14,378 bases of DNA from Acidobacteriaceae bacterium (GTDB lineage: Bacteria; Acidobacteriota; Terriglobia; Terriglobales; Acidobacteriaceae): assembly GCA_003164255.1 (NCBI GenBank), contig PLST01000543.1, forward strand, positions 6,383 to 20,760, given 5' to 3'. Both the position numbers and the translations under genes were made by a program. Shown piece after piece: positions 1 through 6,934 of this stretch. The notes beneath the pieces were generated by a model, which was not told the DNA's origin, did not search any database, and saw nothing but the letters and a program-made list of their open reading frames with translations. Each line of letters opens with the position of its first letter. Within the stretch, counting starts at the first letter, position 1.

Positions 1-351
1 TACCTGGTTTGAGAGTGTTTGCTGGAGCTGGCGCTTCATGTTTTCGAGGTCGCCCTTGACCCTGGCGGGAGAAAGCACATCTTCGCCCATGACAATGTTC
101 ATGGGGATTGCCGGCGCTTCACGGCCGTCGGCCTCGGCATTCACGCCCCTGCGGCGCAGCGCATCGGGGAAGATGCCAAGCGAACGGAAGGCCGAATCAA
201 TGGACTGCGACACCTGCACCTGTTTTTTCTGGTCAGCCTTGGCGAAGGCGTACAGAACGACGAAGAAGCCGAAGAGCAAGGTGATGAAGTCGGCATAGGA
301 AACGAGCCACCGGTCCTGGCTCACACGCGATCTGGGCACGCGCGCATTCAT
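1..351 (-). CDS. motB: Flagellar stator protein MotB (C-terminus beyond window)
   Basis: The first 117 residues of MotB, the peptidoglycan-anchored stator subunit that with MotA forms the ion channel driving flagellar rotation. Reading leftward from an ATG at 351, the protein has a short cytoplasmic N-terminus and one membrane helix at about residues 16-37, containing the family motif YADFITLLFGFF. Asp21 is the expected essential ion-binding Asp (Asp32 in E. coli). After the helix comes a polar region that would hold the plug and linker; the OmpA-like peptidoglycan-binding domain lies outside the window. The ATG overlaps the motA stop codon as ATGA (348-351), so the two are translationally coupled in the order flbD-motA-motB. 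The gene is cut by the window edge, not broken. Identification is firm from the helix motif and the motA linkage. Confidence 0.95.
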   Translation of the reverse strand, partial: MNARVPRSRVSQDRWLVSYADFITLLFGFFVVLYAFAKADQKKQVQVSQSIDSAFRSLGIFPDALRRRGVNAEADGREAPAIPMNIVMGEDVLSPARVKGDLENMKRQLQQTLSNQV

Positions 352-1121
352 GCGGCGCTCCCTTTCTTCTCCTGGCCATCTTCGTCCACAAATCCAGCCA
401 GCTTGATCTCAAGCATGCGCGGATTCATGCCTTCCAGAATCGAGATTACGCCCTCGAGCATCATCTCCCGCCTGCGATGTCCATCGCGGATGCGAATGCG
501 CATTTTTCCGGCGAAGGGCAGAAAGAACAGGTTGGCAATACCGACGCCGTAGATGGTGGCCACAAAGGCCACGGCGATTCCGCGGCCCACTTCAGAAATA
601 TTGTCGAGATGCTGCATGACCTGGATGAGGCCCAGCACTGCTCCGAGAATGCCGATGGTGGGCGAGAAGCCGCCTGCCGACTCGAAGACCGCGGGCAACC
701 GTTCTTCGTTCTCGGTAGTGGAGTCAAGGCTCACGCGCATGATTTTGCGGAGCTCCGCCGGCTCTGTTCCATCCACGGCCAGCATGAGAGCACGCTTCAG
801 GAATGGATCATCAAGGGTTGAGAGGTCCGCGTCCAGCGAGACCACTCCGCTGCGCCGCGCCTTGTTGGCAAAGCCCACGAGCTGGCCGATCAATTGAGCA
901 TCCTGCTTGCGCGGCGCCGCGAAGATGTGCGCCATCCCTGAGAAGGCCGCGACCACCGTGGTGAGCGGAAACTGCAGCAGGACTGCGCCCATGGTGCCGC
1001 CAAACACAATCAGCGCGGCCGTGGGTTGCAGAATCTGGCCCAGGTTGCCGCCTTCAATCAACAATCCGGCAACAATGCCGACGATGGCCAGGACCACTCC
1101 GCCAATGCTTGCCTTATCCAT
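348..1121 (-). CDS. motA: Flagellar stator protein MotA
   Basis: MotA, the inner-membrane stator subunit that surrounds MotB and pushes on rotor protein FliG. The 257 residues match the short MotA/PomA/MotP class. Four membrane helices are visible at about residues 5-23, 33-51, 151-170 and 181-202. The large cytoplasmic loop (52-150) carries the charged RRSG region (89-92) that usually meets FliG. The channel motif SPTIGILGAVLGL starts at 153, and the two conserved prolines appear as Pro154 and Pro202. Position 161 is Ala, where Na+-driven PomA has a Thr (GTLIGL), which points to a proton-driven motor by inference. A good Shine-Dalgarno AGAGGTG (plus-strand 1128-1134) sits 6 nt before the ATG. 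The gene lies 39 nt after flbD and overlaps motB by 4 nt. Confidence 0.96.
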   Translation of the reverse strand: MDKASIGGVVLAIVGIVAGLLIEGGNLGQILQPTAALIVFGGTMGAVLLQFPLTTVVAAFSGMAHIFAAPRKQDAQLIGQLVGFANKARRSGVVSLDADLSTLDDPFLKRALMLAVDGTEPAELRKIMRVSLDSTTENEERLPAVFESAGGFSPTIGILGAVLGLIQVMQHLDNISEVGRGIAVAFVATIYGVGIANLFFLPFAGKMRIRIRDGHRRREMMLEGVISILEGMNPRMLEIKLAGFVDEDGQEKKGSAA

Positions 1122-1160
1122 TCAATACACCTCTAGAAATAGAGCGGGAGGTTTTGAGGT

Positions 1161-1469
1161 CTATGCTTGCTCGTCTGGTTCGGGCCGCTTGAGAGTGGGC
1201 GCGGGTGCAAGCTGGCCCGACACCTCAAGGCTGGCCAATGCGGCTACCTGCTGCAGCGGTCCGAAGTCGGGCAGGCGCCGCGCCACACTTGCCAGCAGGC
1301 GCGCGCGGTAGGCCAGAACCCGCTCGACAACCTCAGCCGTACTCTCACGCACAATCAGCTTCTCTCCATTTATCAATGTGAGCATGGTGTCAGGTGAGGC
1401 TTCAGCCGCTTTGATCAGATCGCTGTTGAGAACTATTGGGTTGCCGTTGAGCCGCGTTAACTCGATCAT
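1161..1469 (-). CDS. flbD: FlbD/SwrD family flagellar protein
   Basis: A small soluble protein of the FlbD family (PF06289), the group that includes Bacillus SwrD. It is unrelated to the Caulobacter sigma-54 activator also named FlbD. The first 55 residues carry the family pattern: MIELTRLNG at the N-terminus, LNSDLI at 14-19, the SPDT turn at 25-28, and INGEKLIVRES ending near 43. Typical members are about 60-75 residues; this one is 102 and has a proline-rich, charged C-terminal tail (about 75-102) with no recognised domain. SwrD in Bacillus raises stator power, and the flbD-motA-motB order here fits such a role, though the role is inferred. The SD AAAGGAG (plus-strand 1480-1486) lies 10 nt before the ATG. 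A sigma-28-type promoter sits directly upstream (1494-1520). Confidence 0.9.
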   Translation of the reverse strand: MIELTRLNGNPIVLNSDLIKAAEASPDTMLTLINGEKLIVRESTAEVVERVLAYRARLLASVARRLPDFGPLQQVAALASLEVSGQLAPAPTLKRPEPDEQA

Positions 1470-1493
1470 GAGGGTGAAGCTCCTTTGGTGGAG

Positions 1494-1520
1494 TTATCGG
1501 CGAGTGGCGGCAAAAGTTAA
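1494..1520 (-). promoter_or_regulatory. Sigma-28 type promoter for flbD-motA-motB
   Basis: Read on the minus strand this is TTAACTTT, an 11-nt spacer, then GCCGATAA. Compared with the FliA consensus TAAAGTTT-N11-GCCGATAA, the -10 element matches 8 of 8, the -35 element 6 of 8, and the spacer is exact. Transcription would start near 1487, giving a leader of only about 18 nt that just includes the flbD Shine-Dalgarno. This is a sequence match only; no start site has been mapped. Confidence 0.72.
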
Positions 1521-1577
1521 AAAATTAGAACAAACTTTCCTCAAGTGTCCTCGGACGGGACACAAATGCGGGGGGCG

Positions 1578-1604
1578 TAAAGTCGCCGGAGGGTGGGCCG
1601 AAAA
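1578..1604 (+). promoter_or_regulatory. Sigma-28 type promoter for fliC
   Basis: The sequence TAAAGTCG, an 11-nt spacer and GCCGAAAA matches the FliA consensus at 6 of 8 in the -35 element and 7 of 8 in the -10, with ideal spacing. Transcription would begin near 1611, giving a flagellin leader of about 108 nt. Flagellin genes are classic late sigma-28 targets, so position and context agree. It sits back-to-back with the minus-strand promoter at 1494-1520, with 57 nt between the two elements. Confidence 0.8.
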
Positions 1605-1704
1605 AGGGGCCAGATGCGACGGTACGTGCACCGCAAACAGCGACCCAGGGTTAAACAAAAAAATGGGGGCGTTTGCGGGAATCGGCTGTAAATCAACGCA
1701 TCTA

Positions 1705-1711
1705 ACAAGGA
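1705..1711 (+). promoter_or_regulatory. Possible CsrA site over the fliC ribosome binding site
   Basis: ACAAGGA matches the ACARGGA core of CsrA-binding RNA and overlaps the fliC Shine-Dalgarno (AGGAG, 1708-1712; 6 nt before the ATG at 1719). CsrA blocks flagellin translation at such sites in Bacillus. A strong SD resembles this core by chance, no csrA or fliW is in the window, and a second site was not found, so this is only a candidate. Confidence 0.25.
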
Positions 1712-1718
1712 GAACCCC

Positions 1719-3401
1719 ATGTCCCTGGGTGTCTTAAATAACATTTCAGCGATCTATGCAGAAAATAACCTGAACAACACCAGCAACAGCCTTTCGAAGA
1801 CGCTTCAGCAGTTGTCTTCCGGCTCCAAGATCAACTCGGGCTCGGACGACTCGGCCGGCCTTTCACTGGTTGACGGCCTGCAAGCCAACTCTCAGGCGCT
1901 CACCCAGTCGCAGACCAACGCTACTGAGGGCGTAGGCCTTCTACAAGTGGCGGATGGCGCCCTCTCGCAAGTGACAAGCCTGCTTAACCGGGCCGTAACG
2001 CTGGCAACCGAAGCCTCGAACGGCACCCTCAACAGTTCCCAGGATACGGCGGCGAACCAGGAGTACCAGTCGATCCTTTCCGAGATCTCGAACATCGGTT
2101 CGACGACCACCTATAACAACCAATCTGTGTTCAACTCCAACACAAACATCTATACGGGTGACTCATCCACAACGGGTGCATCGATCGACTCCTTGAATAT
2201 CCGGTCGCTGTCTTCATCCAACGTTGGCGACTCCGGCGGCACAATGGCGTACAGCAATGGCGCTAACAATACGTTCATCGATCTGTCGAAGGGCGCGGAC
2301 CTTGCATCGGTCAACGACCAACTCAACACTACAGCCGGCGGCACCAAGGTCGATATCAACTATCTGGCGACGGGAGCAAACGGAAATGTTGTCAACAAAC
2401 AGGCGGTAATTACCGTAGGCGGCGCCACGTCGTATTCCAATACGGCAGAGGGTTTGATCCAAGCGATCAATGGCGCCGGCCTGGGCGTGACGGCAACCTT
2501 CACTACCGCAGGTCAAGCTGGCACCGCGGCGGTGACTTCAGCAAAAGGCGCCGGCGGAACCAGTGCAGACACCGGTATTGAAATCTCGGGGCCGGGTGCA
2601 GGAGTTGGAAACGCAGCACTTCCAGGCCAGATTGGCCACCTCGATGTGACGGCCGGCGGCGGCGGAGCTACAGATACGATCAGCGGCACACTCACGATCA
2701 AGGGCCTCGGCTCCGCCCCCACCTCAATTACTCTCGGCGGCGCAGGTTTGACCGATGCAGCGGACCTGCAAACTTACTTCAGCACGGGCGCCGGCTCGGG
2801 CCTGGGCATTACCGCAACCAACAATGCCGGGGTCGTAGAGTTCACCTCAGCAACGTCTGGAGTCACCATCACCGCCTCGAATCTCGCGGACACCACGAAT
2901 GGTAACACCTCCGACACGCCAGTCTACACAGCCGACACCTACTATACGACTGGAGTCACAACTCCCGTCTTCGGAAGCAACGGTGTGGCGGATACCGCGA
3001 CGGGGCAGGGGGCTGCCGCGACCATTTCCGCCGACACAAACGGCACGGGCGGAGTCGCAACCATCAGCTACTCCGATAAGGCCGGCCAGTCACTGAGTTC
3101 GACTGACCTGTCAAACCAGTCCGATGCCGAGACCGCGCTTACTTCGCTTAACACCGCCATCACCGATGTGGCGGCACAAGACGGCTACGTCGGCGCGCAG
3201 ATCAATACTCTGAATGCTGTGAGCCAGGTGCTCAGCACGCAACAGGAGAACGTAACCTCGGCGCAGAACGCGGTGCAGGCCACCGATTACGCGTCGGCAA
3301 CTTCCAACATGTCCAAGTACGAGATCCTGTCGCAGACCGGCATCTCGGCCCTGGCCCAGGCCAACAGCATGCAGCAGGAAGTGACGAAGCTGTTGCAGTA
3401 A
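1719..3401 (+). CDS. fliC: Flagellin, large variable region
   Basis: Flagellin, the secreted subunit that polymerises into the flagellar filament. The 560 residues have conserved ends and a long variable middle. The N-terminal D0/D1 part (about 1-140) begins MSLGVLNNISAIYAENNL and includes LSSGSKINSGSDDSAGL (32-48) and the LLNRAVTLATEASNGT segment (88-103). The C-terminal D1/D0 part (about 470-560) includes DVAAQDGYVGAQINTLN and ends with an amphipathic helix closing in VTKLLQ. The middle (about 145-460) is rich in Gly, Thr, Ser and Ala and should form surface-exposed domains. Two stretches there (about 226-274 and 317-390) resemble the modules of neighbouring FliD. AAGGAG lies 6 nt before the ATG, a sigma-28-type promoter lies at 1578-1604, and terminator-like hairpins follow. 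The chaperone FliS is encoded nearby. Confidence 0.97.
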   Translation: MSLGVLNNISAIYAENNLNNTSNSLSKTLQQLSSGSKINSGSDDSAGLSLVDGLQANSQALTQSQTNATEGVGLLQVADGALSQVTSLLNRAVTLATEASNGTLNSSQDTAANQEYQSILSEISNIGSTTTYNNQSVFNSNTNIYTGDSSTTGASIDSLNIRSLSSSNVGDSGGTMAYSNGANNTFIDLSKGADLASVNDQLNTTAGGTKVDINYLATGANGNVVNKQAVITVGGATSYSNTAEGLIQAINGAGLGVTATFTTAGQAGTAAVTSAKGAGGTSADTGIEISGPGAGVGNAALPGQIGHLDVTAGGGGATDTISGTLTIKGLGSAPTSITLGGAGLTDAADLQTYFSTGAGSGLGITATNNAGVVEFTSATSGVTITASNLADTTNGNTSDTPVYTADTYYTTGVTTPVFGSNGVADTATGQGAAATISADTNGTGGVATISYSDKAGQSLSSTDLSNQSDAETALTSLNTAITDVAAQDGYVGAQINTLNAVSQVLSTQQENVTSAQNAVQATDYASATSNMSKYEILSQTGISALAQANSMQQEVTKLLQ

Positions 3402-3473
3402 ACCCTCGACCGGCCCGGCATGTCGAATCTGGCAACCGGGCTGACTAGAGCCGGCAAGCCGGCGCAAACCGGG

Positions 3474-3510
3474 GAAGGGCGTCCCATGCGGCCGCCCTTC
3501 TTCGCGTTGT
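3474..3510 (+). terminator. Possible intrinsic terminator after fliC
   Basis: An 8-bp perfect stem, GAAGGGCG (3474-3481) paired with CGCCCTTC (3493-3500), has an 11-nt loop and is followed by the moderately T-rich TTCGCGTTGT. It sits 73 nt after the fliC stop codon, upstream of the candidate fliD promoter, which suits the end of the flagellin transcript. The T tract is weak, so efficiency is uncertain. Confidence 0.42.
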
Positions 3511-3540
3511 GCGAGCGGGGCGCGGCGGGCAGAAGGTGTC

Positions 3541-3568
3541 TAAAGGCGCGCTGGTTTTCCGCCGATGA
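3541..3568 (+). promoter_or_regulatory. Sigma-28-like promoter for fliD-fliS (12-nt spacer)
   Basis: TAAAGGCG, a 12-nt spacer and GCCGATGA. The -35 keeps the key TAAAG and the -10 matches GCCGATAA at 7 of 8, but the spacer is one base longer than the 11 nt seen in the other two promoters here. Transcription would begin near 3575, giving an 89-nt leader. A terminator-like hairpin (3588-3623) lies inside that leader, which either makes it an attenuator or argues against this promoter. Confidence 0.5.
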
Positions 3569-3587
3569 AGGCGGTGTGTGGGCTACA

Positions 3588-3623
3588 GGCAGCATGAGTC
3601 TTCTCCAATGCTGCCTTGTTTTT
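3588..3623 (+). terminator. Intrinsic terminator-like hairpin in the fliC-fliD gap
   Basis: GGCAGCAT (3588-3595) pairs perfectly with ATGCTGCC (3608-3615) around a 12-nt loop and is followed at once by TTGTTTTT (3616-3623), the layout of a Rho-independent terminator. It ends only 40 nt before the fliD ATG, leaving no room for a full promoter between. It may be the fliC terminator, with fliD reached by read-through, or an attenuator in the fliD leader. The structure is clear; its function is inferred. Confidence 0.6.
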
Positions 3624-3663
3624 GATGGTTTACGGGCTGCTTCCTTTTTGATGGGAGGGCGCA

Positions 3664-6429
3664 ATGGGCACAGTGGGTTTAAGTTTCGGGTCGCCGACCA
3701 GCGGAGACGGCTTTGACGTCAGTTCCACGGTTGCTTCGATCATCAGCAATCTGAAGAATGTTGAAACGCCGTGGAATACGCAGTTGACCAAGCTGGAGAG
3801 CCAGGACACGACGATATCGAGCCTGGGGACGCTGTTTTCCAAGCTCTCGAACGATATGAGCTCCCTCACCGACCTTCAGGGCATCATGGCGCAGAAGGAG
3901 GGCTCAAGCTCCGATCAAAATGTGCTCACGTTGACGGCGGCAAACTCCACCGCGGTTGCCGGAACGCACACGGTGACGGTGACCAGTCTGGCCTCGACCT
4001 CGAGCGGCTACCTGAGCGAAATTCCCGACTCCTCCGACACGTTGTCCGGTTCCATCACGCTCCAGGTGGGCAGTGGCGCGGCGCAGACAGTCAGCGTTCC
4101 CACCACTTCCGGAAAGAACACGCTTGCCGGACTGGCAGCGGCCATCAATGCCTCCGGGGTGGGCATCAATGCGAGCGTGTTAACCGACTCCTCGGGTTCA
4201 AGGCTGAGTCTGGTCTCCGGAACCTCGGGCAAGAACGGAAACATCACCGTCACATCAAACAAGATTGTCGATACGACGAATCATCTGGGCTACACCGGTT
4301 CGGCGGGCAAAGATGCCTCGGGAAGCACGGCTGCGACCACCTCGACCGGGACCCTTACCGGGATCGCCAACACGACCGATAAGCTCTCCGGCTCCATCTC
4401 GATCCAGATGGGCAGCGGCGCGCCCGTCGTGGTTGATATCAATTCGACCGACAACACCCTCGGCACCCTTGCCACGGCGCTTGGCGGTATCTCTAGCCTG
4501 GGGGTCAACGCCCAAGTGGTTTCGAACGGCGATGGAACCTCCAGTCTGCAATTAACGTCGGGCACCGCCGGCAGTGCCGGGACGTTGACGGTTGCCTCAA
4601 GCATCGTGGACACCAGCATCGCCGCCTCCACTTCACTGGCATATACCTCGCCGGTGTCGGGCGCGGATGCCGTCCTGTCGGTTGACGGTGTCAATATGAC
4701 CAGTTCCTCAAACACCGTGGCCAATCTCATCCCCGGCGTCACGTTTCAACTGTTGGCGCCCAGCGCCAAGGAGTCGGATCAGAGCCTGGAACAGGTTCAG
4801 GTGGTGATCGGCAATGACAATACCGATGTCGAGAGCACGGTGAATAGTTTTGTGAGCGACTACAACTCCCTGGTCAGCGCGATGAACACCCAGGAGGGGG
4901 TTGACTCGTCGGGCAACGCCGAGCCGCTGTTTGGTTCTCCGACCCTTTCGTTGTTGCAGCAGCAATTGATGAGCGGGATCATTAGCGCCAATCCCAACGG
5001 CAGCCTGGATTCGGTTACGGCAAATACAGACACGACGCTGACGGGTTCGATGACCATCTCGATCGGCGGCGGCACAACGGAGAAGGTTGTGATTGGCGCC
5101 GATCCCGATCCGAGTTCCCCTGCGGCAAATACCATTTACACCGGGAGCGGCGTCAACACGCTCTCTGGCCTGGCCAGCGCCATCAGCGCCGCGAATCTCG
5201 GGGTTACGGCCAACGTGGTCACCAGCAACGGCGAGTCGACGCTGACGCTGACCTCGCAAACCGCGGGCTCAGCCGGAGCGGTCAGTGTAACTTCGGCACT
5301 GGTCGCCACCAGCGATACGCCGGTAAGCTTTCAGAGCGCGCAGATGACCGGGGGCACCCTGACCGGAATCACCGGCGAGGACGACCCTCTGACCGGTTCA
5401 TTCGATCTGAATATGGGCAGCGGCTCCTCGACGCTGGATATCCCGCTCGGATCGCCAACCAACGCGAACGGCAAGGGAACAACGACGGTGAGCACGCTTA
5501 CCGATCTGGAGAACTACATCAACAACTCCGACTTCGGAGTGACGGCCTCGATCGTGACCTCGGGTACAGGGTCGAACACTACGTACGGCCTGTCGGTTCT
5601 GTCCAACAGCGGCGCACAACTGGCGGTGGCCGCAAATGTTTTCGACGCCAACGTGGGCACAGATGCCTTGACGTTTACCTCCTCGCAGACTTCGGGTGGC
5701 AACTTCAGTACGGTGGCCGCTGCCGGCGATGTATTGACCGGATCGGTCTCAATCCAGGTTGGCGATGGCGTGGTCCAGACTTTTTCGCCACCGTTTACCG
5801 CCAATACGACGACCGCGGCTACAATCGGGGGGTTGGCCTCGGCCATCAACGCCGCAAACATGGGAGTCACTGCGAGCGTTGCTACCGGCAGCGATGGGAC
5901 GACGCAGACTCTCTCGCTGCTTTCAAACACGTCAGGCACGAGCGACACATTGACGGTGAACTCAACCCTGCTGGATACCACCGACCAGGTCACCTCGACT
6001 TTGAACTACACGAATTCTTCAGACATCAACAGCCTTACGAGCCTGGGCGTCAGCGTGAACAACGATGGAACGCTGACGCTGGACGCGACATCGCTTGATT
6101 CGGTGCTCAACTCCGATTACTCGAGCGTGGTTGGCTTCTTCCAGAACGCGAACAGCTGGGGGCAGAGCTTCTCGACGATGCTGACCAACTCCGGGACCAG
6201 TTCCTCGACGGGCATACTCTCGGTCGCCTCCAAATCCAACAGCCAGATTGAGTCGACACTGAATGCCGATATCTCAAGAGAAGAGAGCCTGATTTCGACC
6301 GAGCAGAAGAGTCTTACGGCGGAGTTGAACAGCGCCAACGAAATTATGCAGATGTTGCCGTCGCAGTTGCAGGGCGTGAATGAGCTCTATTCGGCAATCA
6401 CGGGCTACAACCAGAACTCGAATGGATAA
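3664..6429 (+). CDS. fliD: Flagellar cap protein FliD with five IN-type modules
   Basis: FliD (HAP2), the secreted cap that sits at the filament tip and guides flagellin folding. At 921 residues it is about twice the enteric length of roughly 470. The FliD_N domain spans about 8-110. FliD_C begins near 334 with DAVLSVDGVNM, continues through FVSDYNSLVSAM (396-407) and the LSLLQQQL helix (428-435), and resumes at LGVSVNNDGTLTLD (794-807). A terminal coiled coil covers about 855-910. Five repeats of about 75-90 residues, each opening with a D..L(T/S)GS pattern and including a short A-I-N-containing helix followed by GV.A, lie at about 125-198, 239-316, 457-547, 574-660 and 689-771. The last three interrupt FliD_C. 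The SD GGGAGGG (3653-3659) is 4 nt before the ATG. fliS follows after 14 nt. Confidence 0.95.
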   Translation: MGTVGLSFGSPTSGDGFDVSSTVASIISNLKNVETPWNTQLTKLESQDTTISSLGTLFSKLSNDMSSLTDLQGIMAQKEGSSSDQNVLTLTAANSTAVAGTHTVTVTSLASTSSGYLSEIPDSSDTLSGSITLQVGSGAAQTVSVPTTSGKNTLAGLAAAINASGVGINASVLTDSSGSRLSLVSGTSGKNGNITVTSNKIVDTTNHLGYTGSAGKDASGSTAATTSTGTLTGIANTTDKLSGSISIQMGSGAPVVVDINSTDNTLGTLATALGGISSLGVNAQVVSNGDGTSSLQLTSGTAGSAGTLTVASSIVDTSIAASTSLAYTSPVSGADAVLSVDGVNMTSSSNTVANLIPGVTFQLLAPSAKESDQSLEQVQVVIGNDNTDVESTVNSFVSDYNSLVSAMNTQEGVDSSGNAEPLFGSPTLSLLQQQLMSGIISANPNGSLDSVTANTDTTLTGSMTISIGGGTTEKVVIGADPDPSSPAANTIYTGSGVNTLSGLASAISAANLGVTANVVTSNGESTLTLTSQTAGSAGAVSVTSALVATSDTPVSFQSAQMTGGTLTGITGEDDPLTGSFDLNMGSGSSTLDIPLGSPTNANGKGTTTVSTLTDLENYINNSDFGVTASIVTSGTGSNTTYGLSVLSNSGAQLAVAANVFDANVGTDALTFTSSQTSGGNFSTVAAAGDVLTGSVSIQVGDGVVQTFSPPFTANTTTAATIGGLASAINAANMGVTASVATGSDGTTQTLSLLSNTSGTSDTLTVNSTLLDTTDQVTSTLNYTNSSDINSLTSLGVSVNNDGTLTLDATSLDSVLNSDYSSVVGFFQNANSWGQSFSTMLTNSGTSSSTGILSVASKSNSQIESTLNADISREESLISTEQKSLTAELNSANEIMQMLPSQLQGVNELYSAITGYNQNSNG
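4036..4611 (+). repeat. FliD IN-type modules 1-2
   Basis: Two diverged protein-level repeats (FliD residues about 125-198 and 239-316). Each opens with a D.LSGS strand, a GSGA turn, a short helix (LAAAINASGVG or LATALGGISSLG) and a closing strand, in the manner of the flagellin hook IN motif (PF07196). They lie between FliD_N and FliD_C, where such motifs are expected. Confidence 0.75.
5032..5976 (+). repeat. FliD IN-type modules 3-5 inside FliD_C
   Basis: Three further modules at FliD residues about 457-547, 574-660 and 689-771. Each opens with LTGS and carries a short helix, such as LASAISAANLGVTA in module 3 and LASAINAANMGVTA in module 5. Those two helices are near-identical in protein but diverged at DNA level, so any duplication is not recent. 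The block separates the LLQQQL helix of FliD_C from its LGVSVNNDGTL strand, which are normally close together. Confidence 0.75.
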
Positions 6430-6443
6430 GGAGTCTTCTAGAG

Positions 6444-6914
6444 ATGGGAAGTTATCAGGAACATGTGCTGGATGGCGCATCGGCGGTTGATCTTGTAGTG
6501 GCTCTTTACGACGGCATGATCCGGTTTCTCGGCGCGGCCGGCGACGCAGTGGATCGCGGAGACACGGACGGACGGCGCGCCGCAGTGAAGCGGGCGCTGG
6601 ACATCATCATCCATCTGCAGGCGCGTCTGCGCATGGATGTGGGCGGACGGCCGGCGCAGGCGCTCAGCGAGTTTTACACGTCGATTTTCGCGCAGATTTT
6701 GCAGGCCTCGCAGTCAGCTTCGCGGGCAAAGTTTGACCATACCATCGGCTGCATCAAGAACGTACGTGAAGCCTGGCGGCAGGTGGCGAAGGATCCGGTG
6801 GTCAATCCCGCGCCGTTGCAGATCGCTTCGCCTGCGCGGCTTGAGGGGCAGACGGAGTTTACCGCGCAGGACTATGCCGCGGAATCGTCGGTGGGCATGC
6901 GCTGGAACGCCTGA
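6444..6914 (+). CDS. fliS: Flagellin export chaperone FliS
   Basis: FliS, the cytosolic chaperone that binds the flagellin C-terminus and prevents filament subunits polymerising before export. It is 156 residues against the usual 125-140. The family pattern is clear: an early YQEH (4-7), then VDLVVALYDGMIRFL (15-29), the GDTDGRRAAVKRAL helix (39-52) and a REAW motif (108-111). The additional length is a tail after about residue 118 with no recognised feature. The Shine-Dalgarno AAGGAG (6428-6433) overlaps the fliD stop codon and lies 10 nt before the ATG, so fliD and fliS are almost certainly cotranscribed. It ends 11 nt before the converging ABC gene. Confidence 0.94.
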   Translation: MGSYQEHVLDGASAVDLVVALYDGMIRFLGAAGDAVDRGDTDGRRAAVKRALDIIIHLQARLRMDVGGRPAQALSEFYTSIFAQILQASQSASRAKFDHTIGCIKNVREAWRQVAKDPVVNPAPLQIASPARLEGQTEFTAQDYAAESSVGMRWNA

Positions 6915-6918
6915 GCCT

Positions 6919-6934
6919 GCGGGACTCAGCCCGC
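6919..6934. terminator. Weak hairpin between converging fliS and ABC genes
   Basis: GCGGG (6919-6923) pairs with CCCGC (6930-6934) around a 6-nt loop, covering the 11-nt gap between the fliS stop and the ABC stop. It could act on either strand, but neither side has a clear T tract and the stem is only 5 bp. Recorded as a candidate only. Confidence 0.22.

Noticed and set aside
1161..1469. FlbD as the sigma-54 activator known from Caulobacter
   Set aside because: The protein is 102 residues and lacks any AAA+ ATPase or helix-turn-helix domain; it matches the unrelated small FlbD/SwrD family that shares the name.
3451..3462. Small inverted repeat CCGGCAAGCCGG after fliC
   Set aside because: The stem is only 4-5 bp with a minimal loop and no T tract follows, so it is unlikely to be a terminator by itself in GC-rich DNA.
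4708..5259. Minus-strand open frame of 183 codons across fliD
   Set aside because: Its Arg/Gly/His-rich product has no recognisable domain, and it is antisense to clearly conserved FliD_C sequence.
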